A stretch of 64,000 bases of DNA from the NCBI RefSeq assembly GCF_900110485.1, contig NZ_FODY01000008.1, forward strand, positions 62,001 to 126,000. The letters are read 5' to 3'. Both the position numbers and the translations under genes were made by a program. Shown here one piece after another: positions 35,868 to 44,875 of the stretch. Each line of letters starts with the position of its first letter. The stretch's first letter is position 1. The notes below the pieces were generated by a model, which worked only from the letters and a program-made list of their open reading frames with translations, was not told the origin of the DNA and made no database searches. The stretch is from Propionispora vibrioides. Lineage in GTDB: Bacteria; Bacillota; Negativicutes; Propionisporales; Propionisporaceae.

Positions 35868-38510
35868 TTATTCCCTTTCCTCCAACTTGGGGCTTAAAAT
35901 TTCAATGTACCCCAAATCGCCATTAACCCTTATTTTTTCTCCGTCTTTAATTAAGGTTGTGGCATCATCAACACCTACTACCGCGGGAATGCCATATTCG
36001 CGGGCAACCACTGCCCCATGGGTCATTAAGCCGCCGACTTCGGTTATAACTGCAACAGCAGATTGAAAGAGCGGGGTCCAGCCTGGGTCAGTATGGGGTG
36101 CCACCAGAATTTCCCCTTCCCTCAAAATAGCACTCTCCGGCCTAAGTATAACGCGGGCAATCCCTTCCGCCACTCCGGCGGAAACGGGACTGCCGATGAT
36201 CATTCCGGCTGAGACATTTTCTTTATTAAGAGGAACAATAACAATTTCGCCCTCGCTTGTCATGACTCGCGGTGGCTTCAAATTTTGATACCGCCCGTGT
36301 TCTTCCATGCGCTTAGCAATCAGTTCATCAACATTTCCCGCAAAATTGTGCTGCAAAAGATTAACCAGTTCATCTAGTGTCAGGAAATACACGTCCTTGC
36401 TTTCCCGCAGTATTCCCTGTTGGACAAGTATATCAGCTTCCTCCATAATGGCTTTTTTGCATTCAGCCATAACGGCAATGAGAATATACTTATGTTGCTC
36501 GCGCAGCCCGCCTAACTGACGGTAAACAGCGATTAGCCGTTTAATGATTTTGCTTCTAAAATATTTCCCTTTTACCGAGTCTAACATAATATGCATAGCT
36601 GTTTCGGCTTCCTTTTGCCCCTCGGCAAATCGCAGCCGATGTTCGCCGGCCCGCAGGCTCTGCAGGTGACTGAACAATGCGGAGTTTAACCGTGTAGGCG
36701 CTTCATACCAGCGTGTAACGGTCATATCAATTTCACCGGGACACCTCATCCCGTACTTGTCCATGAACCCGGCAAAAGCACGTCTAAAAGTTTCGCCACC
36801 CGCTATACCGTCAAGTCCGGAATAAAAGGTTTGATCATCAGCTTTTTTGAGATATTCCTGGACCGCCGGCAGTTCCCGCAGCAGATCGGCAAGATCGCCC
36901 AATTCCAGCCCCATCTCACTTGTCACATTGTGAGGAAGTGACTTATTCAATTTATTAATCTCATCATCATGGCCCAAACGAGGGGTAATTGCTTTTTTCA
37001 GCATAAAAACGGATATGATGCCGGGAAAAACATAAGGAATCAGGTTATGTAGAATATCGAGTAAAAGAGTTTTCAATTGCTTTTGAACAATGATTATCCG
37101 TTCGGCGCCCTGTTTTCCATCGAGTGCTTGTTGTATCCCCTTTTGGTGTTCCCGGGTATATATTGCTACCTCATCCAGAATATGTTCCAGGTTACCGGAA
37201 CGAAGAACCTTCCATCCCTTCCTTAAGATAGGAACTGCGATTTTTCTAACGGACGAGAATGCTGTGTTATGAGCAGATTGGCTTTCCTCAAGAAAGTCGG
37301 GACGCGAAGTGACCGCCGCCACAGCCCGGCTCATGCTTTCGTCTACATTTTTAAGCACTGACGGAACAACCTTGCGGGCTATCGGATTGTGCAAAATATC
37401 GGTAAGATCAATAAACACTCTTCCCCCGGCAAGATTAAAGACACTGGCCGGAAATATATGCTGTAATACCGATAAGCCCAATGGCTTCATTGCATTCGTT
37501 GCCATTTGAATATGGCCAAAGGACAGCAATACCCGCAAAGGCCGCTGCGGCATATCCGGCCGGGGATAAAGGGTGGTAATCGGCCGGCTCTGGACAATAT
37601 ATATTTCATCCTTTGCCACACAAAATTCGATATCCTGGGGTACGCCATAGTGTTGCTCAATCTTTTTGCCTAGCACCGCAAGCTCACTAATTTGCCTGTC
37701 ACTGAGAGCTTGCTGGTCCTGTTGTTCCGGCGGAATTTCCTTGGTGACCGTACCGCCTTCCGGTAACGCATAGATGGCTAATTTCTTTTTCGCTAGCTTC
37801 TTGCTGACAATATGACTATTCTTTACTTTATATAAATCAGCAGACACCTGCCCGGAGACAAGGGCTTCACCTAAACCAAAACTGGCGTCAATGGAAACAA
37901 CCGTCCGATTACCATTTACCGGGTCGGCGGTGAACATGATGCCAGCAGTGTCGGGGCTTATCAGTTGCTGAACGACTACAGACAGATAGATATTCCGGTG
38001 GTCAAAACCATTCTTAGCTCGATACACGATAGCGCGGTCTGTAAACAGCGATGCCCAGCATTTTCTGACGTGCCACAGCAGTTCTTCCTGCCCTTTCACA
38101 TTTAGATAAGTATCCTGCTGACCCGCAAAGGATGCGCCAGGCAAATCTTCTGCCGTTGCGCTGGACCTGACGGCGTAAAAATTTTCCGTTCCCTGTTTTG
38201 CCCAGGCCTGAATAATGGCATCCTTAATCGAAAGCGGGATAGGTATTTGCTCTACATGGGTCCTTATCTGCTGAGCGATTACTCTCACTTGCTCTAAGTC
38301 GGCCAGTTCAATTTGGTCTAGGGCAGTAAAAAAAGCCGACATTTCCGTACTCGTTTCTACAAATTCCTTATAGGCATAGGTCGTTATACAAAATCCGCCG
38401 GGTACAGGAAAGCCGGCCTGCGTCATCTCACCCAGGTTAGCCCCCTTTCCGCCAACATAGCTAAGGCTTGAGGCATCTATTTGATTAAAGAAGAGTACAT
38501 ATGGCTTCAT
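35868..38510 (-). CDS. PEP-synthase-like / rifampicin phosphotransferase-family protein
   Basis: This 880-residue protein has an N-terminal PPDK ATP-binding domain (YVGGKGANLGEM, VRSSATAEDLPGASFAGQQ, GIMFTADP). A long middle domain follows, with LSFGHIQMATNAMKPLG and VTRWYEAPTRL. It ends in a swivelling phosphohistidine domain, with GGLMTHGAVVAREYGIPAVVG near residue 825. The absence of a PEP-binding TIM barrel, with the His domain at the C-terminus, is the arrangement of rifampicin phosphotransferases (ATP + rifampicin to phospho-rifampicin, AMP and Pi) rather than true PpsA. It may inactivate rifamycins or act on another compound. The start ATG follows AAGGTGG. It is monocistronic. Confidence 0.85.
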   Translation of the reverse strand: MKPYVLFFNQIDASSLSYVGGKGANLGEMTQAGFPVPGGFCITTYAYKEFVETSTEMSAFFTALDQIELADLEQVRVIAQQIRTHVEQIPIPLSIKDAIIQAWAKQGTENFYAVRSSATAEDLPGASFAGQQDTYLNVKGQEELLWHVRKCWASLFTDRAIVYRAKNGFDHRNIYLSVVVQQLISPDTAGIMFTADPVNGNRTVVSIDASFGLGEALVSGQVSADLYKVKNSHIVSKKLAKKKLAIYALPEGGTVTKEIPPEQQDQQALSDRQISELAVLGKKIEQHYGVPQDIEFCVAKDEIYIVQSRPITTLYPRPDMPQRPLRVLLSFGHIQMATNAMKPLGLSVLQHIFPASVFNLAGGRVFIDLTDILHNPIARKVVPSVLKNVDESMSRAVAAVTSRPDFLEESQSAHNTAFSSVRKIAVPILRKGWKVLRSGNLEHILDEVAIYTREHQKGIQQALDGKQGAERIIIVQKQLKTLLLDILHNLIPYVFPGIISVFMLKKAITPRLGHDDEINKLNKSLPHNVTSEMGLELGDLADLLRELPAVQEYLKKADDQTFYSGLDGIAGGETFRRAFAGFMDKYGMRCPGEIDMTVTRWYEAPTRLNSALFSHLQSLRAGEHRLRFAEGQKEAETAMHIMLDSVKGKYFRSKIIKRLIAVYRQLGGLREQHKYILIAVMAECKKAIMEEADILVQQGILRESKDVYFLTLDELVNLLQHNFAGNVDELIAKRMEEHGRYQNLKPPRVMTSEGEIVIVPLNKENVSAGMIIGSPVSAGVAEGIARVILRPESAILREGEILVAPHTDPGWTPLFQSAVAVITEVGGLMTHGAVVAREYGIPAVVGVDDATTLIKDGEKIRVNGDLGYIEILSPKLEERE

Positions 38511-38721
38511 ACCCAACCACCTTTACGTGATTTTTTAACCGACTCTGCTGATTGCTAAAGGGTTCCTTTTTTACATTTAAATAGAGTGTAACAGCGCATG
38601 CCCATCTATCCTTAGTATATTACATATTTTAGCTTCTAGTCAGAGCAAAAGCATCGGCTATGCAGACTAAGTTCTTTCCGGCATTAAACCTCTCGGGTTT
38701 GTCAAATACGTCCGAATAAAA

Positions 38722-38755
38722 TAATCCTCTTTGCCAAACTCCGCAAAGAGGATTA
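38722..38755 (-). terminator. Terminator of the lysE-araC unit
   Basis: TAATCCTCTTTGC and GCAAAGAGGATTA form a 13-bp perfect stem. On the minus strand it runs into TTTTATT. The remaining 38511-38815 spacer is AT-rich and shows nothing else I can name. Confidence 0.85.
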
Positions 38756-38815
38756 AATATACTATTATTTATGTCTTTCTAATCACATCAAGCTGAGGGG
38801 ATTAATAGTTTTACA

Positions 38816-39592
38816 CTAATTTAAATGTGCTTTATACTCAAACGCCGTTATTCCATAAATCTTTTTGAAATGCTTATTTAAATGAGATAAATCGACAAAA
38901 CCACATTCTGCGATGGCTGAATAAATATCTTTGTTTTTCTCCAGTAACTGCTTGGCACGATTGACCTTGCTAAATATAAAAAATTGATAGGGTGAGATCC
39001 CCGTATTCGCTTTAAATAACCGGATAAACTGAAACTTTGACATAGCCAGCTCCCGGGAAATTTCATCAAGGCTCAATACATTTTCTATTTTAGAATAAAT
39101 CATTTCCTTTGCTTTTTTAATTAGCTTACTATCTTTTCTATAGTCTGTATAAAGATTAATCCGATTAAAGTTATCTACGAGAGACAGGAGCAATTCACTG
39201 CACAAAGCTTCCTCGTCCTCACTTAGAATGGCGCGGGAAAGCTTTAAAATACTATTCCGCAGAGCTTGATGATAGACAATGGGGGCTGCAAACCGGACTA
39301 TATCCTTTTTCCCCAGGATATCTAAAAACAGCCTCGGTTCAATATACAGCATAACATAATCAATCCCCGTACGGTCATGGGCTCTGCCGTCATGGATCTG
39401 CTCAGGATTAAACAGCATAACCCCGCTTTGATAGGACGACTGAAAACTGCCATCCAAATTATACTGTTGAATGCCGCGCAAGGTCACACCCAAGGCATAT
39501 TCCTCATGACAATGCTTTTTATAGGTGAAATCGGTAAAGCTCGCGGATAGCGCCGTAACCTCGGATGACTTTTTATATATGAATTTTTCCAT
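38816..39592 (-). CDS. AraC-family transcriptional regulator
   Basis: This 258-residue regulator has an N-terminal cupin domain (KKHCHEEYALGVTLRGIQQY, MLFNPEQIHDG). Its C-terminal AraC HTH pair spans about residues 160-256, with LAMSKFQFIRLFKANTGISPYQF and AIAECGFVDLSHLNKHFKKIYG. This arrangement is common for regulators encoded with LysE-type exporters. The frame overlaps the end of lysE by 4 bp if ATG 39601 is used, but GGGAG is too close to it; ATG 39592 is 9 bp away and preferred. Confidence 0.9.
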   Translation of the reverse strand: MEKFIYKKSSEVTALSASFTDFTYKKHCHEEYALGVTLRGIQQYNLDGSFQSSYQSGVMLFNPEQIHDGRAHDRTGIDYVMLYIEPRLFLDILGKKDIVRFAAPIVYHQALRNSILKLSRAILSEDEEALCSELLLSLVDNFNRINLYTDYRKDSKLIKKAKEMIYSKIENVLSLDEISRELAMSKFQFIRLFKANTGISPYQFFIFSKVNRAKQLLEKNKDIYSAIAECGFVDLSHLNKHFKKIYGITAFEYKAHLN

Positions 39593-39597
39593 ACCGC

Positions 39598-40194
39598 TCA
39601 TCTCCCAACAAGCTCAACTAGTCCTGACCCCATTATAGCAGAATAGATTAAAAACAGGGCCATACTGATATTAACTGACTTCTGATATTTCATCAGAAAC
39701 TCTTTAAAAATCGCCCCAAAAAGCACCCAGGTAACAAAGGCTAGAAAACCAATAACGGTAATAACTACAACAAATATTGATAACAACTGAGGTTCTGTAT
39801 AATATGGCATGACAAAACCCGGAATGACCGTCATGGTAAACAATACCACTTTGGGATTTACAAACTGCATAATAAATCCCGACCGAAAGGTGGCAGCTTG
39901 CCTTGCCGTTGATCCTGCTGTATCCATTTTGTATATCTGATAAGCCAAATACAAAATATAAAGAGTTCCGATGATCTGCATGATCAGTAAAATCTTAGGT
40001 ATTACGGCCGCAAGTACAGTATTTAAAATGGCAGAACCGGCAAGCAAGGTACCAAAGGCAAGCGTTGCTCCATAGGTGTATTCCATCGCCTTTTTTACTC
40101 CACAACCATGCACCGTAGACAATATAACAATATTGGTCGGCCCCGGTGTAAACGTTACGATAACGCAATATATTAAAAAAGAGGTAATATTCAT
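39598..40194 (-). CDS. LysE/RhtB-family amino-acid exporter
   Basis: At 198 residues, with about six membrane segments, this fits LysE/RhtB. The family signature FTPGPTNIVILSTVHGCGVKKAM lies near residue 15 and FVNPKVVLFTMTVIPGF near residue 110. These are inner-membrane exporters of amino acids or their analogues. It is followed by, and coupled with, an AraC regulator. A MITE-like repeat ends about 20 bp upstream of its start, so the promoter may lie in or beyond that repeat. Confidence 0.9.
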   Translation of the reverse strand: MNITSFLIYCVIVTFTPGPTNIVILSTVHGCGVKKAMEYTYGATLAFGTLLAGSAILNTVLAAVIPKILLIMQIIGTLYILYLAYQIYKMDTAGSTARQAATFRSGFIMQFVNPKVVLFTMTVIPGFVMPYYTEPQLLSIFVVVITVIGFLAFVTWVLFGAIFKEFLMKYQKSVNISMALFLIYSAIMGSGLVELVGR

Positions 40195-40212
40195 GACACA
40201 AACTCCTCACGA

Positions 40213-40377
40213 GGTAACCCACTGATTTAATGAGCCTGCCAGCCTGGCGAGAGATTTTTTCGTCTGGCAAGGAAGCAAAACCACAGGAATAGCGATCCCT
40301 ATTTCAAGGTTTTGCTGACGCAGTCAGGCGGAAAAAGATCCGTCAGGACGTGCAGTGTGAATTAATCAGTGGTTACC
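40213..40377 (+). repeat. MITE-like element, copy 1 (~165 bp)
   Basis: The ends are inverted repeats, GGTAACCCACTGATTTAA and TTAATCAGTGGTTACC. The interior also folds on itself: GAAGCAAAACC against GGTTTTGC, and GAGATTTTTTCG against GGAAAAAGATC. It codes for nothing. A second copy lies inverted at 42014-42177, about 80-85 percent identical by eye. No transposase and no convincing target duplication is seen. Confidence 0.82.
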
Positions 40378-40570
40378 AGGTTGTTATCATGAATATTACA
40401 TCAGGAAAATGAATCGGTATAGTATATTATTGCAGCATCTTCTTACCCGTCCCTTCTAACAGAGCCGGACCATCTCTTTCAAAGCAAACCGATAGCCCTA
40501 TTCCCGTGCTTTTTACGGGATTACCCTCTAACTGTCTGCTCGCAAAAGACGTTCCCGATTTAAGCTGCTT
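40378..40570. other. Non-coding stretch downstream of the NicO gene
   Basis: This stretch holds no gene. It contains one small hairpin, CCCGTGCTTTTTACGGG near 40504-40520, and a few short stems. I considered metal and cobalamin riboswitches because of the NicO neighbour but found neither consensus. Confidence 0.4.
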
Positions 40571-41437
40571 TTATAGCAAAGCACATAAGTAAATTACGCC
40601 CACACCAAGAAGAGCCAGTGAACTTAAAATAGGCAACGGCTTTTCAACAAAATATTGTAATTGCGGATAGGGAGCAATAACTGCTTCCTTTTTTACTTTC
40701 CACACCGTATAAGAAATAGCCAGCAGAGCGATGCCCATTCCACCGGCAAAAGCACCGACGAGTAAAAGTCCCAGCCAGGCAAGGTGTAAGGTCAGGCAAA
40801 AGATAAAAATCACACTGGTTACCGGACAGGGAACCAAACCAACCGAACACGCAATCCAGGCCGGATTGCTCATCGCGGGACGGTTGGTTGCCAAGTTACC
40901 GGTTTGTTTTGTTTGCATAGCGTTATATAGGGTGTTAAGACTAATTCCAATGATCAAGACAGCAGCAACCAGTTGCAGGTCGACATTCAACTGCTGTGTA
41001 CTCAGCGAAGCATATTTCCCCAGTACGAGATACGTGACTGCTATCATAGTGGTCGCTGACAATGCATGCAACAAGGCGGCAGCAAGGGAAACAAAGCCGA
41101 CTTCCTTTACCCTGCGTTGCTTGGCAAGAATCCAGGTAGAAAGCAGTGTTTTTCCATGCCCTGGCCCCAAGGCATGTAAGGCGCCATAAACAAATGATAG
41201 CCCCAACAGGGAGGCAAGTAAGCGAAGATTCGTTTGCGCCTGTAATTCTTTTACGGCCAAGGCTACCTGATGGTTCATTTCCTGCTGCAGTTTGCTAAGA
41301 AACCGTAAATACGGATTATGCTCAATAAACAGATTGACTGGCATTAAAAGAGAATGCAGTGTATTACCCAAGAAATAAACTATACCATATAGAAGTAAGC
41401 CGCAAACGATACATACGATAAAATGCTTAGTTTTCAT
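40571..41437 (-). CDS. Nickel/cobalt transporter, NicO/RcnA family
   Basis: This 288-residue inner-membrane protein has about seven helices and the family hallmark YGALHALGPGHGKTLLSTWIL near residue 90 (HALGPGHGK). LVPCPVTSVIFIFCL near residue 195 is the second conserved segment. Relatives export or import Ni2+/Co2+. It lacks the His-rich loop of RcnA. It is encoded 10 bp downstream of a DUF1007 gene, a frequent partner. Both are enclosed between two inverted MITE-like repeats. Confidence 0.9.
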   Translation of the reverse strand: MKTKHFIVCIVCGLLLYGIVYFLGNTLHSLLMPVNLFIEHNPYLRFLSKLQQEMNHQVALAVKELQAQTNLRLLASLLGLSFVYGALHALGPGHGKTLLSTWILAKQRRVKEVGFVSLAAALLHALSATTMIAVTYLVLGKYASLSTQQLNVDLQLVAAVLIIGISLNTLYNAMQTKQTGNLATNRPAMSNPAWIACSVGLVPCPVTSVIFIFCLTLHLAWLGLLLVGAFAGGMGIALLAISYTVWKVKKEAVIAPYPQLQYFVEKPLPILSSLALLGVGVIYLCALL

Positions 41438-41447
41438 AATTTTTCAC

Positions 41448-41990
41448 CTAAAATGAAACATAAATTTTGTCGATACCACTTTCGCTCCGTTGTTCCAAGC
41501 TAACCGGTTGAGCACCTTGATTATCTATTTGAAAATTACCGGGATACATATCGAACTGATTATAAATAGTAGGATCATCAAACCATAAGGTTACACTGTG
41601 ATTGATAGGTTGATTGATAAACAAGGTAAAGCGGCATTGTAAAATGCCATCTACAAACGTTGTTTGAAAATATGCCGGCATAAGGTTAGGATAAGGCTTG
41701 CCGTCGATTTCAAGATATGTATAATAGCCGGAACGAGGCGCCTGGCTGCCATTCACCAATAGCTGCATTTGCGGAAACACTAAATTCCAGATGGCAGCAC
41801 TGTCGGAGCCACCGCTTTCTTTAAATAAAGCGGATGACATATCGTCAAAGTCCCATTCCACATTGATCTGAGAAACAGCGTGGTTACCGGTGACAATCGT
41901 CGCTTTCGGCGTAATAAACACATGGGGATGTGCGCTGACCGGCAAAGTAAATATGAAGCTACAGAGTACTGCCATAAGCCAAATTTTCAT
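41448..41990 (-). CDS. DUF1007 secreted/periplasmic protein
   Basis: This 180-residue protein has a signal peptide (KIWLMAVLCSFIFTLPVSA) followed at once by HPHVFI, the conserved metal-binding-like start of mature DUF1007 proteins. The family is commonly encoded beside NicO transporters and presumed to deliver or bind metal outside the inner membrane. The start used is the ATG after GGGAGAG. A longer frame would begin with a GTG inside the MITE-like repeat, which is unlikely. Confidence 0.88.
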   Translation of the reverse strand: MKIWLMAVLCSFIFTLPVSAHPHVFITPKATIVTGNHAVSQINVEWDFDDMSSALFKESGGSDSAAIWNLVFPQMQLLVNGSQAPRSGYYTYLEIDGKPYPNLMPAYFQTTFVDGILQCRFTLFINQPINHSVTLWFDDPTIYNQFDMYPGNFQIDNQGAQPVSLEQRSESGIDKIYVSF

Positions 41991-42013
41991 AAGTTGTTCT
42001 CTCCCAAATTGCC

Positions 42014-42177
42014 GGATAACCACTGATTAATTCACGCTACGCGTTCTGACGGATCTTTTTTCGCCTGACTGCGTCAGCAAAACCTTGAAATAGCGGCACT
42101 ATTCCTGCGGTTTTGCTTCCTTGCCAGGCGAAAAAATCTCTCGCCAGGCCGACAGGTTCATTTAATCAGTGGTTACC
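42014..42177 (-). repeat. MITE-like element, copy 2 (~164 bp, inverted)
   Basis: On the minus strand this runs GGTAACCACTGATTAA ... TTAATCAGTGGTTATCC and aligns with copy 1 along its whole length. Shared segments include CCTGGCGAGAGATTTTTTCG, GGAAGCAAAACC and TATTTCAAGGTTTTGCTGAC. It abuts the ribosome site of the DUF1007 gene. Confidence 0.82.
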
Positions 42178-42206
42178 TAGAATGATCATTAGCCTTTATT
42201 GGCTAA

Positions 42207-42983
42207 CTATAGATTGAATAGCAGCCCCGGTATGAATCCCTTTTTTAAGAGAATATAAGAAAGCGAGTGGGTTTGGTCATGGTGAAAGATCGGAATTCTC
42301 TTTAACGTAAAGGGATGCTTAAAGGTTTCCACGCCCAGACGGGTAGACCATCCGGCCATATAGCCGGCTTCTTGTGCTATCTGCAGCGTATCGCTGGAAT
42401 AACTTCCGCCGGGATAGGCAACAAAGTCCACTTTACTGCCTATGATTTGTTCAAGCGTAACCTTGGATTCCGCTAATTCAATTTTAACCTCATCAATAGA
42501 AAGCGTGCCCAGTAAGCGATGCGTCACCGTATGCGACCCGAAGTCCATACCGGCAGCCTGCATTTCACGAATTTGCGATATAGTCAAGCGATCAGCTTGT
42601 CCAATAATACCGGTAATAATATAAAAGCTTGCAACCATAGAATATTTTTGCAATAGGGGAAACGCATAGAGATAATTGTCCAGATAGCCGTCATCAAAAG
42701 TAATGATCAAAGGTTTCTCCGGTAGTACAACCGCTTTATGCTGGATGATTTGCTGAACCTGATTAAGCGATAAAGTCGTATAGCCTTCCTGAGACAAGGC
42801 CTTAACGTTTGACTCAAAATGTTCAGCCGTAATTGTATACGGATTATCTTCCTGGCCAATCCGATGATACAGTAATACCGGAATACTATGATTCAGACCT
42901 TCATATTCCCAAAGAAATGACAATCCAGCTACAGTGCCCATCGCACCGAAACCAAGTTTCAAAAACTGCCGACGTGAAAGCAT
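42207..42983 (-). CDS. Polysaccharide deacetylase (NodB domain) with twin-arginine-type leader
   Basis: At 258 residues it starts MLSRRQFLKLGFGAMGTVAGLSFL, a Tat-like signal (SRRQFLK) or signal anchor. The NodB domain follows, with VLLYHRIG, TFDDGYLDNY (catalytic Asp and metal Asp, near residue 97) and GSHTVTHRLL (metal His pair, near residue 150), then VAYPGGSYSSDT. It probably deacetylates an extracytoplasmic N-acetylated glycan. It is monocistronic, ending just before the MITE-like repeat. Confidence 0.9.
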   Translation of the reverse strand: MLSRRQFLKLGFGAMGTVAGLSFLWEYEGLNHSIPVLLYHRIGQEDNPYTITAEHFESNVKALSQEGYTTLSLNQVQQIIQHKAVVLPEKPLIITFDDGYLDNYLYAFPLLQKYSMVASFYIITGIIGQADRLTISQIREMQAAGMDFGSHTVTHRLLGTLSIDEVKIELAESKVTLEQIIGSKVDFVAYPGGSYSSDTLQIAQEAGYMAGWSTRLGVETFKHPFTLKRIPIFHHDQTHSLSYILLKKGFIPGLLFNL

Positions 42984-43030
42984 AAAACATTTTCTCCTAA
43001 ATAGTGGCTTTAGCTAATGTATCCTTGTTT

Positions 43031-43075
43031 ATTATACAACTGCCTGCATTTCTTGAAAATAGGAATATTCCTATT
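43031..43075 (-). promoter_or_regulatory. Promoter with perfect 18-bp palindrome, deacetylase gene
   Basis: On the minus strand TATAAT (43036-43031) lies 17 bp from a weak -35, TTTTCA (43059-43054). AATAGGAATATTCCTATT at 43058-43075 is a perfect palindrome overlapping the -35 edge, a position typical of a repressor or activator site. The regulator is unknown. Confidence 0.5.
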
Positions 43076-43181
43076 AAGCGCAAAATGTTTTTTTATATTG
43101 GCACAGCTCAATGCAGGGAATCAATGAAGCCGTCCCCTTTTTGAGGTTTAAATTAGAGTTCGTTAAGTTTCAGAGATAAAA

Positions 43182-43215
43182 ACGGCAAGGCTCAGAGAAT
43201 CTGATGCCTTGCCGT
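43182..43215 (-). terminator. Hairpin terminator, copy 3 of the ACGGCAAGG family
   Basis: ACGGCAAGGCTCAGA and TCTGATGCCTTGCCGT pair with one mismatch; on the minus strand TTTTTAT follows. It is nearly identical to the hairpin downstream of the intact tRNA-Arg at 44876-44908. Confidence 0.85.
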
Positions 43216-43226
43216 AAATATTATTC

Positions 43227-43254
43227 ATAGTTGGTGCGCCGGGAGAACCACGCA
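43227..43254 (-). pseudogene. tRNA-Arg 3'-end fragment
   Basis: The segment CATAGTTGGTGCGCC.GGGAG...AACCAC is the complement of the tRNA-Arg 3' end (acceptor strand with CCA, and part of the T arm), with short deletions. With the adjacent terminator it repeats the 44876-44950 segment. It is about 1.7 kb from the intact gene, on the far side of the WG-repeat gene. Confidence 0.75.
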
Positions 43255-43326
43255 ATGATATAAAATACCTTGTTCTATCTACTAGCACAAAGTCACTTTA
43301 CTAATTAAAGCTCTGACTCTAATTCT

Positions 43327-44763
43327 TCATTGATAGCTCCAAGAAGTCAGTTTTCCTTTCATATCTACATATCCCCATTTATTATTTACTTTTATCGGTG
43401 CTAATCCATGGGCAAATGGTAATGCGTAGTCATACTCGTTTGAAATTAATTCATCCCCATTTTGTTTATAAAACTTCCATTTCCCCTCACCAAAAACTCT
43501 AAAGTTTTTACTATCATCATAAATAATATACTCATATACTTTGCTTTGTATCGGTATCACAACTTTATCTGTTTTATCAATAACTCCATACTTGTTGTCT
43601 AATTGCACTTTAAATAATCCATCACCAATTGAACTTATGTAATCATATTTTAAAGGAATAATTTCTTGACCGTCAGTATCAAAAACACCTTCCTTACCAT
43701 TCAATTTTACAATAATCAAATTGTCTCCAGCATACATTGTCGAACCATTATAAAGCTGTGCCAAATAATAAAGATTATCATATTGTAGTGGAATAATGAC
43801 TCTATTTTCTTTATTAATCAACCCCTCTTTTTTATTAAGTGCAACTACTGCTAGACCGTCCTTAAAAGGATGTCCACTATCATACTCAAAAGGAATGACC
43901 GTTTTATCCCTTTCATCAATATAGCCCCATTTTCCAGCAACAGATACCGCGGCCAGCCCTTCACTGAAATAATAATACCCCGCATATCTCCAGTCCTCAT
44001 CATATTTTAGAGGAATTACTTCTTGCCCCCGATAATTGATAAATCCAAATTTCTTATCTTTCTGAACCCTAATTAAGTTAGTTCCCATGCTTACTCGATC
44101 ATATTCTACCGGAATAAGTTCCTTCCCGCTTCGATCAGCAATACCCCATTTATCCCCCTGCCGTACTACGGAAAGTTTTTTTACTGGATCTTTTTCATCC
44201 CACTGTGAAGAACTTGAAATAAAATTATACCCAACAGGAATTATCGTATGCCCCGACTCATCCAACAGGCCCACCTTGCTATTTAGAATCACATTAATTG
44301 TTCTGTTAAAATTAATTTCGATTTTATCATAAAATACCGGAACAATTTGCCTGCCAGTTGTATTATAAACACCCCATTTCCCTCCCTGCTTCACAGCAAG
44401 AAGCTCATTCTGAGGTCTATTCCGCCAATCTTTGCAATAAGTTATTTCTTCATATTGAGCAGGAATAATTTCCTTTCCCGATGTACTGATTACTCCATAC
44501 TTGCCAGCAATTTTAATGATTGCAGTTCCTTTATAAAAACTTATATTTTCATATTCAGCAGGTACAACAAAATTACCCTTTAAATCGATAAGCCCCCACT
44601 TCCCATTTATTTTAACTGCTGCTAAGTTCTCGGAGAAAGAACGAGCCTCATCAAATTTCAGATTTTGTTTTTCATCCGCATAAACCTTTATTCCGACACT
44701 TGAAATAAATAGAATCAAGATAAAACTAAAACATAATACCTTTTTATTAAATTGCAAAATCAA
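43327..44763 (-). CDS. Secreted WG-repeat protein
   Basis: At 478 residues it has an N-terminal signal peptide (VLCFSFILILFISSVGIKVYA) followed by about twelve WG repeats of 30-40 residues, each of the form LA.VK..GKWG.ID..G..IIP..YD.I. Such repeats form beta-propeller-like surfaces. The function is unknown. The gene is distinctly AT-richer than its neighbours and uses many AAA/ATA/TTA codons, which suggests acquisition. It lies between a tRNA-Arg gene and a copy of that tRNA's 3' end. The start is TTG 44763 or TTG 44757, with a modest GAAGTGG site. Confidence 0.88.
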   Translation of the reverse strand: MILQFNKKVLCFSFILILFISSVGIKVYADEKQNLKFDEARSFSENLAAVKINGKWGLIDLKGNFVVPAEYENISFYKGTAIIKIAGKYGVISTSGKEIIPAQYEEITYCKDWRNRPQNELLAVKQGGKWGVYNTTGRQIVPVFYDKIEINFNRTINVILNSKVGLLDESGHTIIPVGYNFISSSSQWDEKDPVKKLSVVRQGDKWGIADRSGKELIPVEYDRVSMGTNLIRVQKDKKFGFINYRGQEVIPLKYDEDWRYAGYYYFSEGLAAVSVAGKWGYIDERDKTVIPFEYDSGHPFKDGLAVVALNKKEGLINKENRVIIPLQYDNLYYLAQLYNGSTMYAGDNLIIVKLNGKEGVFDTDGQEIIPLKYDYISSIGDGLFKVQLDNKYGVIDKTDKVVIPIQSKVYEYIIYDDSKNFRVFGEGKWKFYKQNGDELISNEYDYALPFAHGLAPIKVNNKWGYVDMKGKLTSWSYQ

Positions 44764-44875
44764 CCACTTCTTTCATATATTTATTTATCAAATAAGGACT
44801 CCCCTGATTCTATTTCATCCAGAATTACAAAAAACCTGCCTAATTAATACATAAAGTAAGCTACCTAGAACACAA

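Noticed and set aside
35868-38510. Housekeeping phosphoenolpyruvate synthase
   Set aside because: The His domain is at the very C-terminus and no PEP-utilising TIM barrel follows; the layout fits rifampicin phosphotransferases better.
40378-40570. Cobalamin, NiCo or guanidine riboswitch near the NicO and lysE genes
   Set aside because: Several stems are present but none of the conserved consensus boxes could be matched.
40213-42177. Composite transposon
   Set aside because: No transposase gene and no clear target-site duplications are present; the repeats are non-autonomous.
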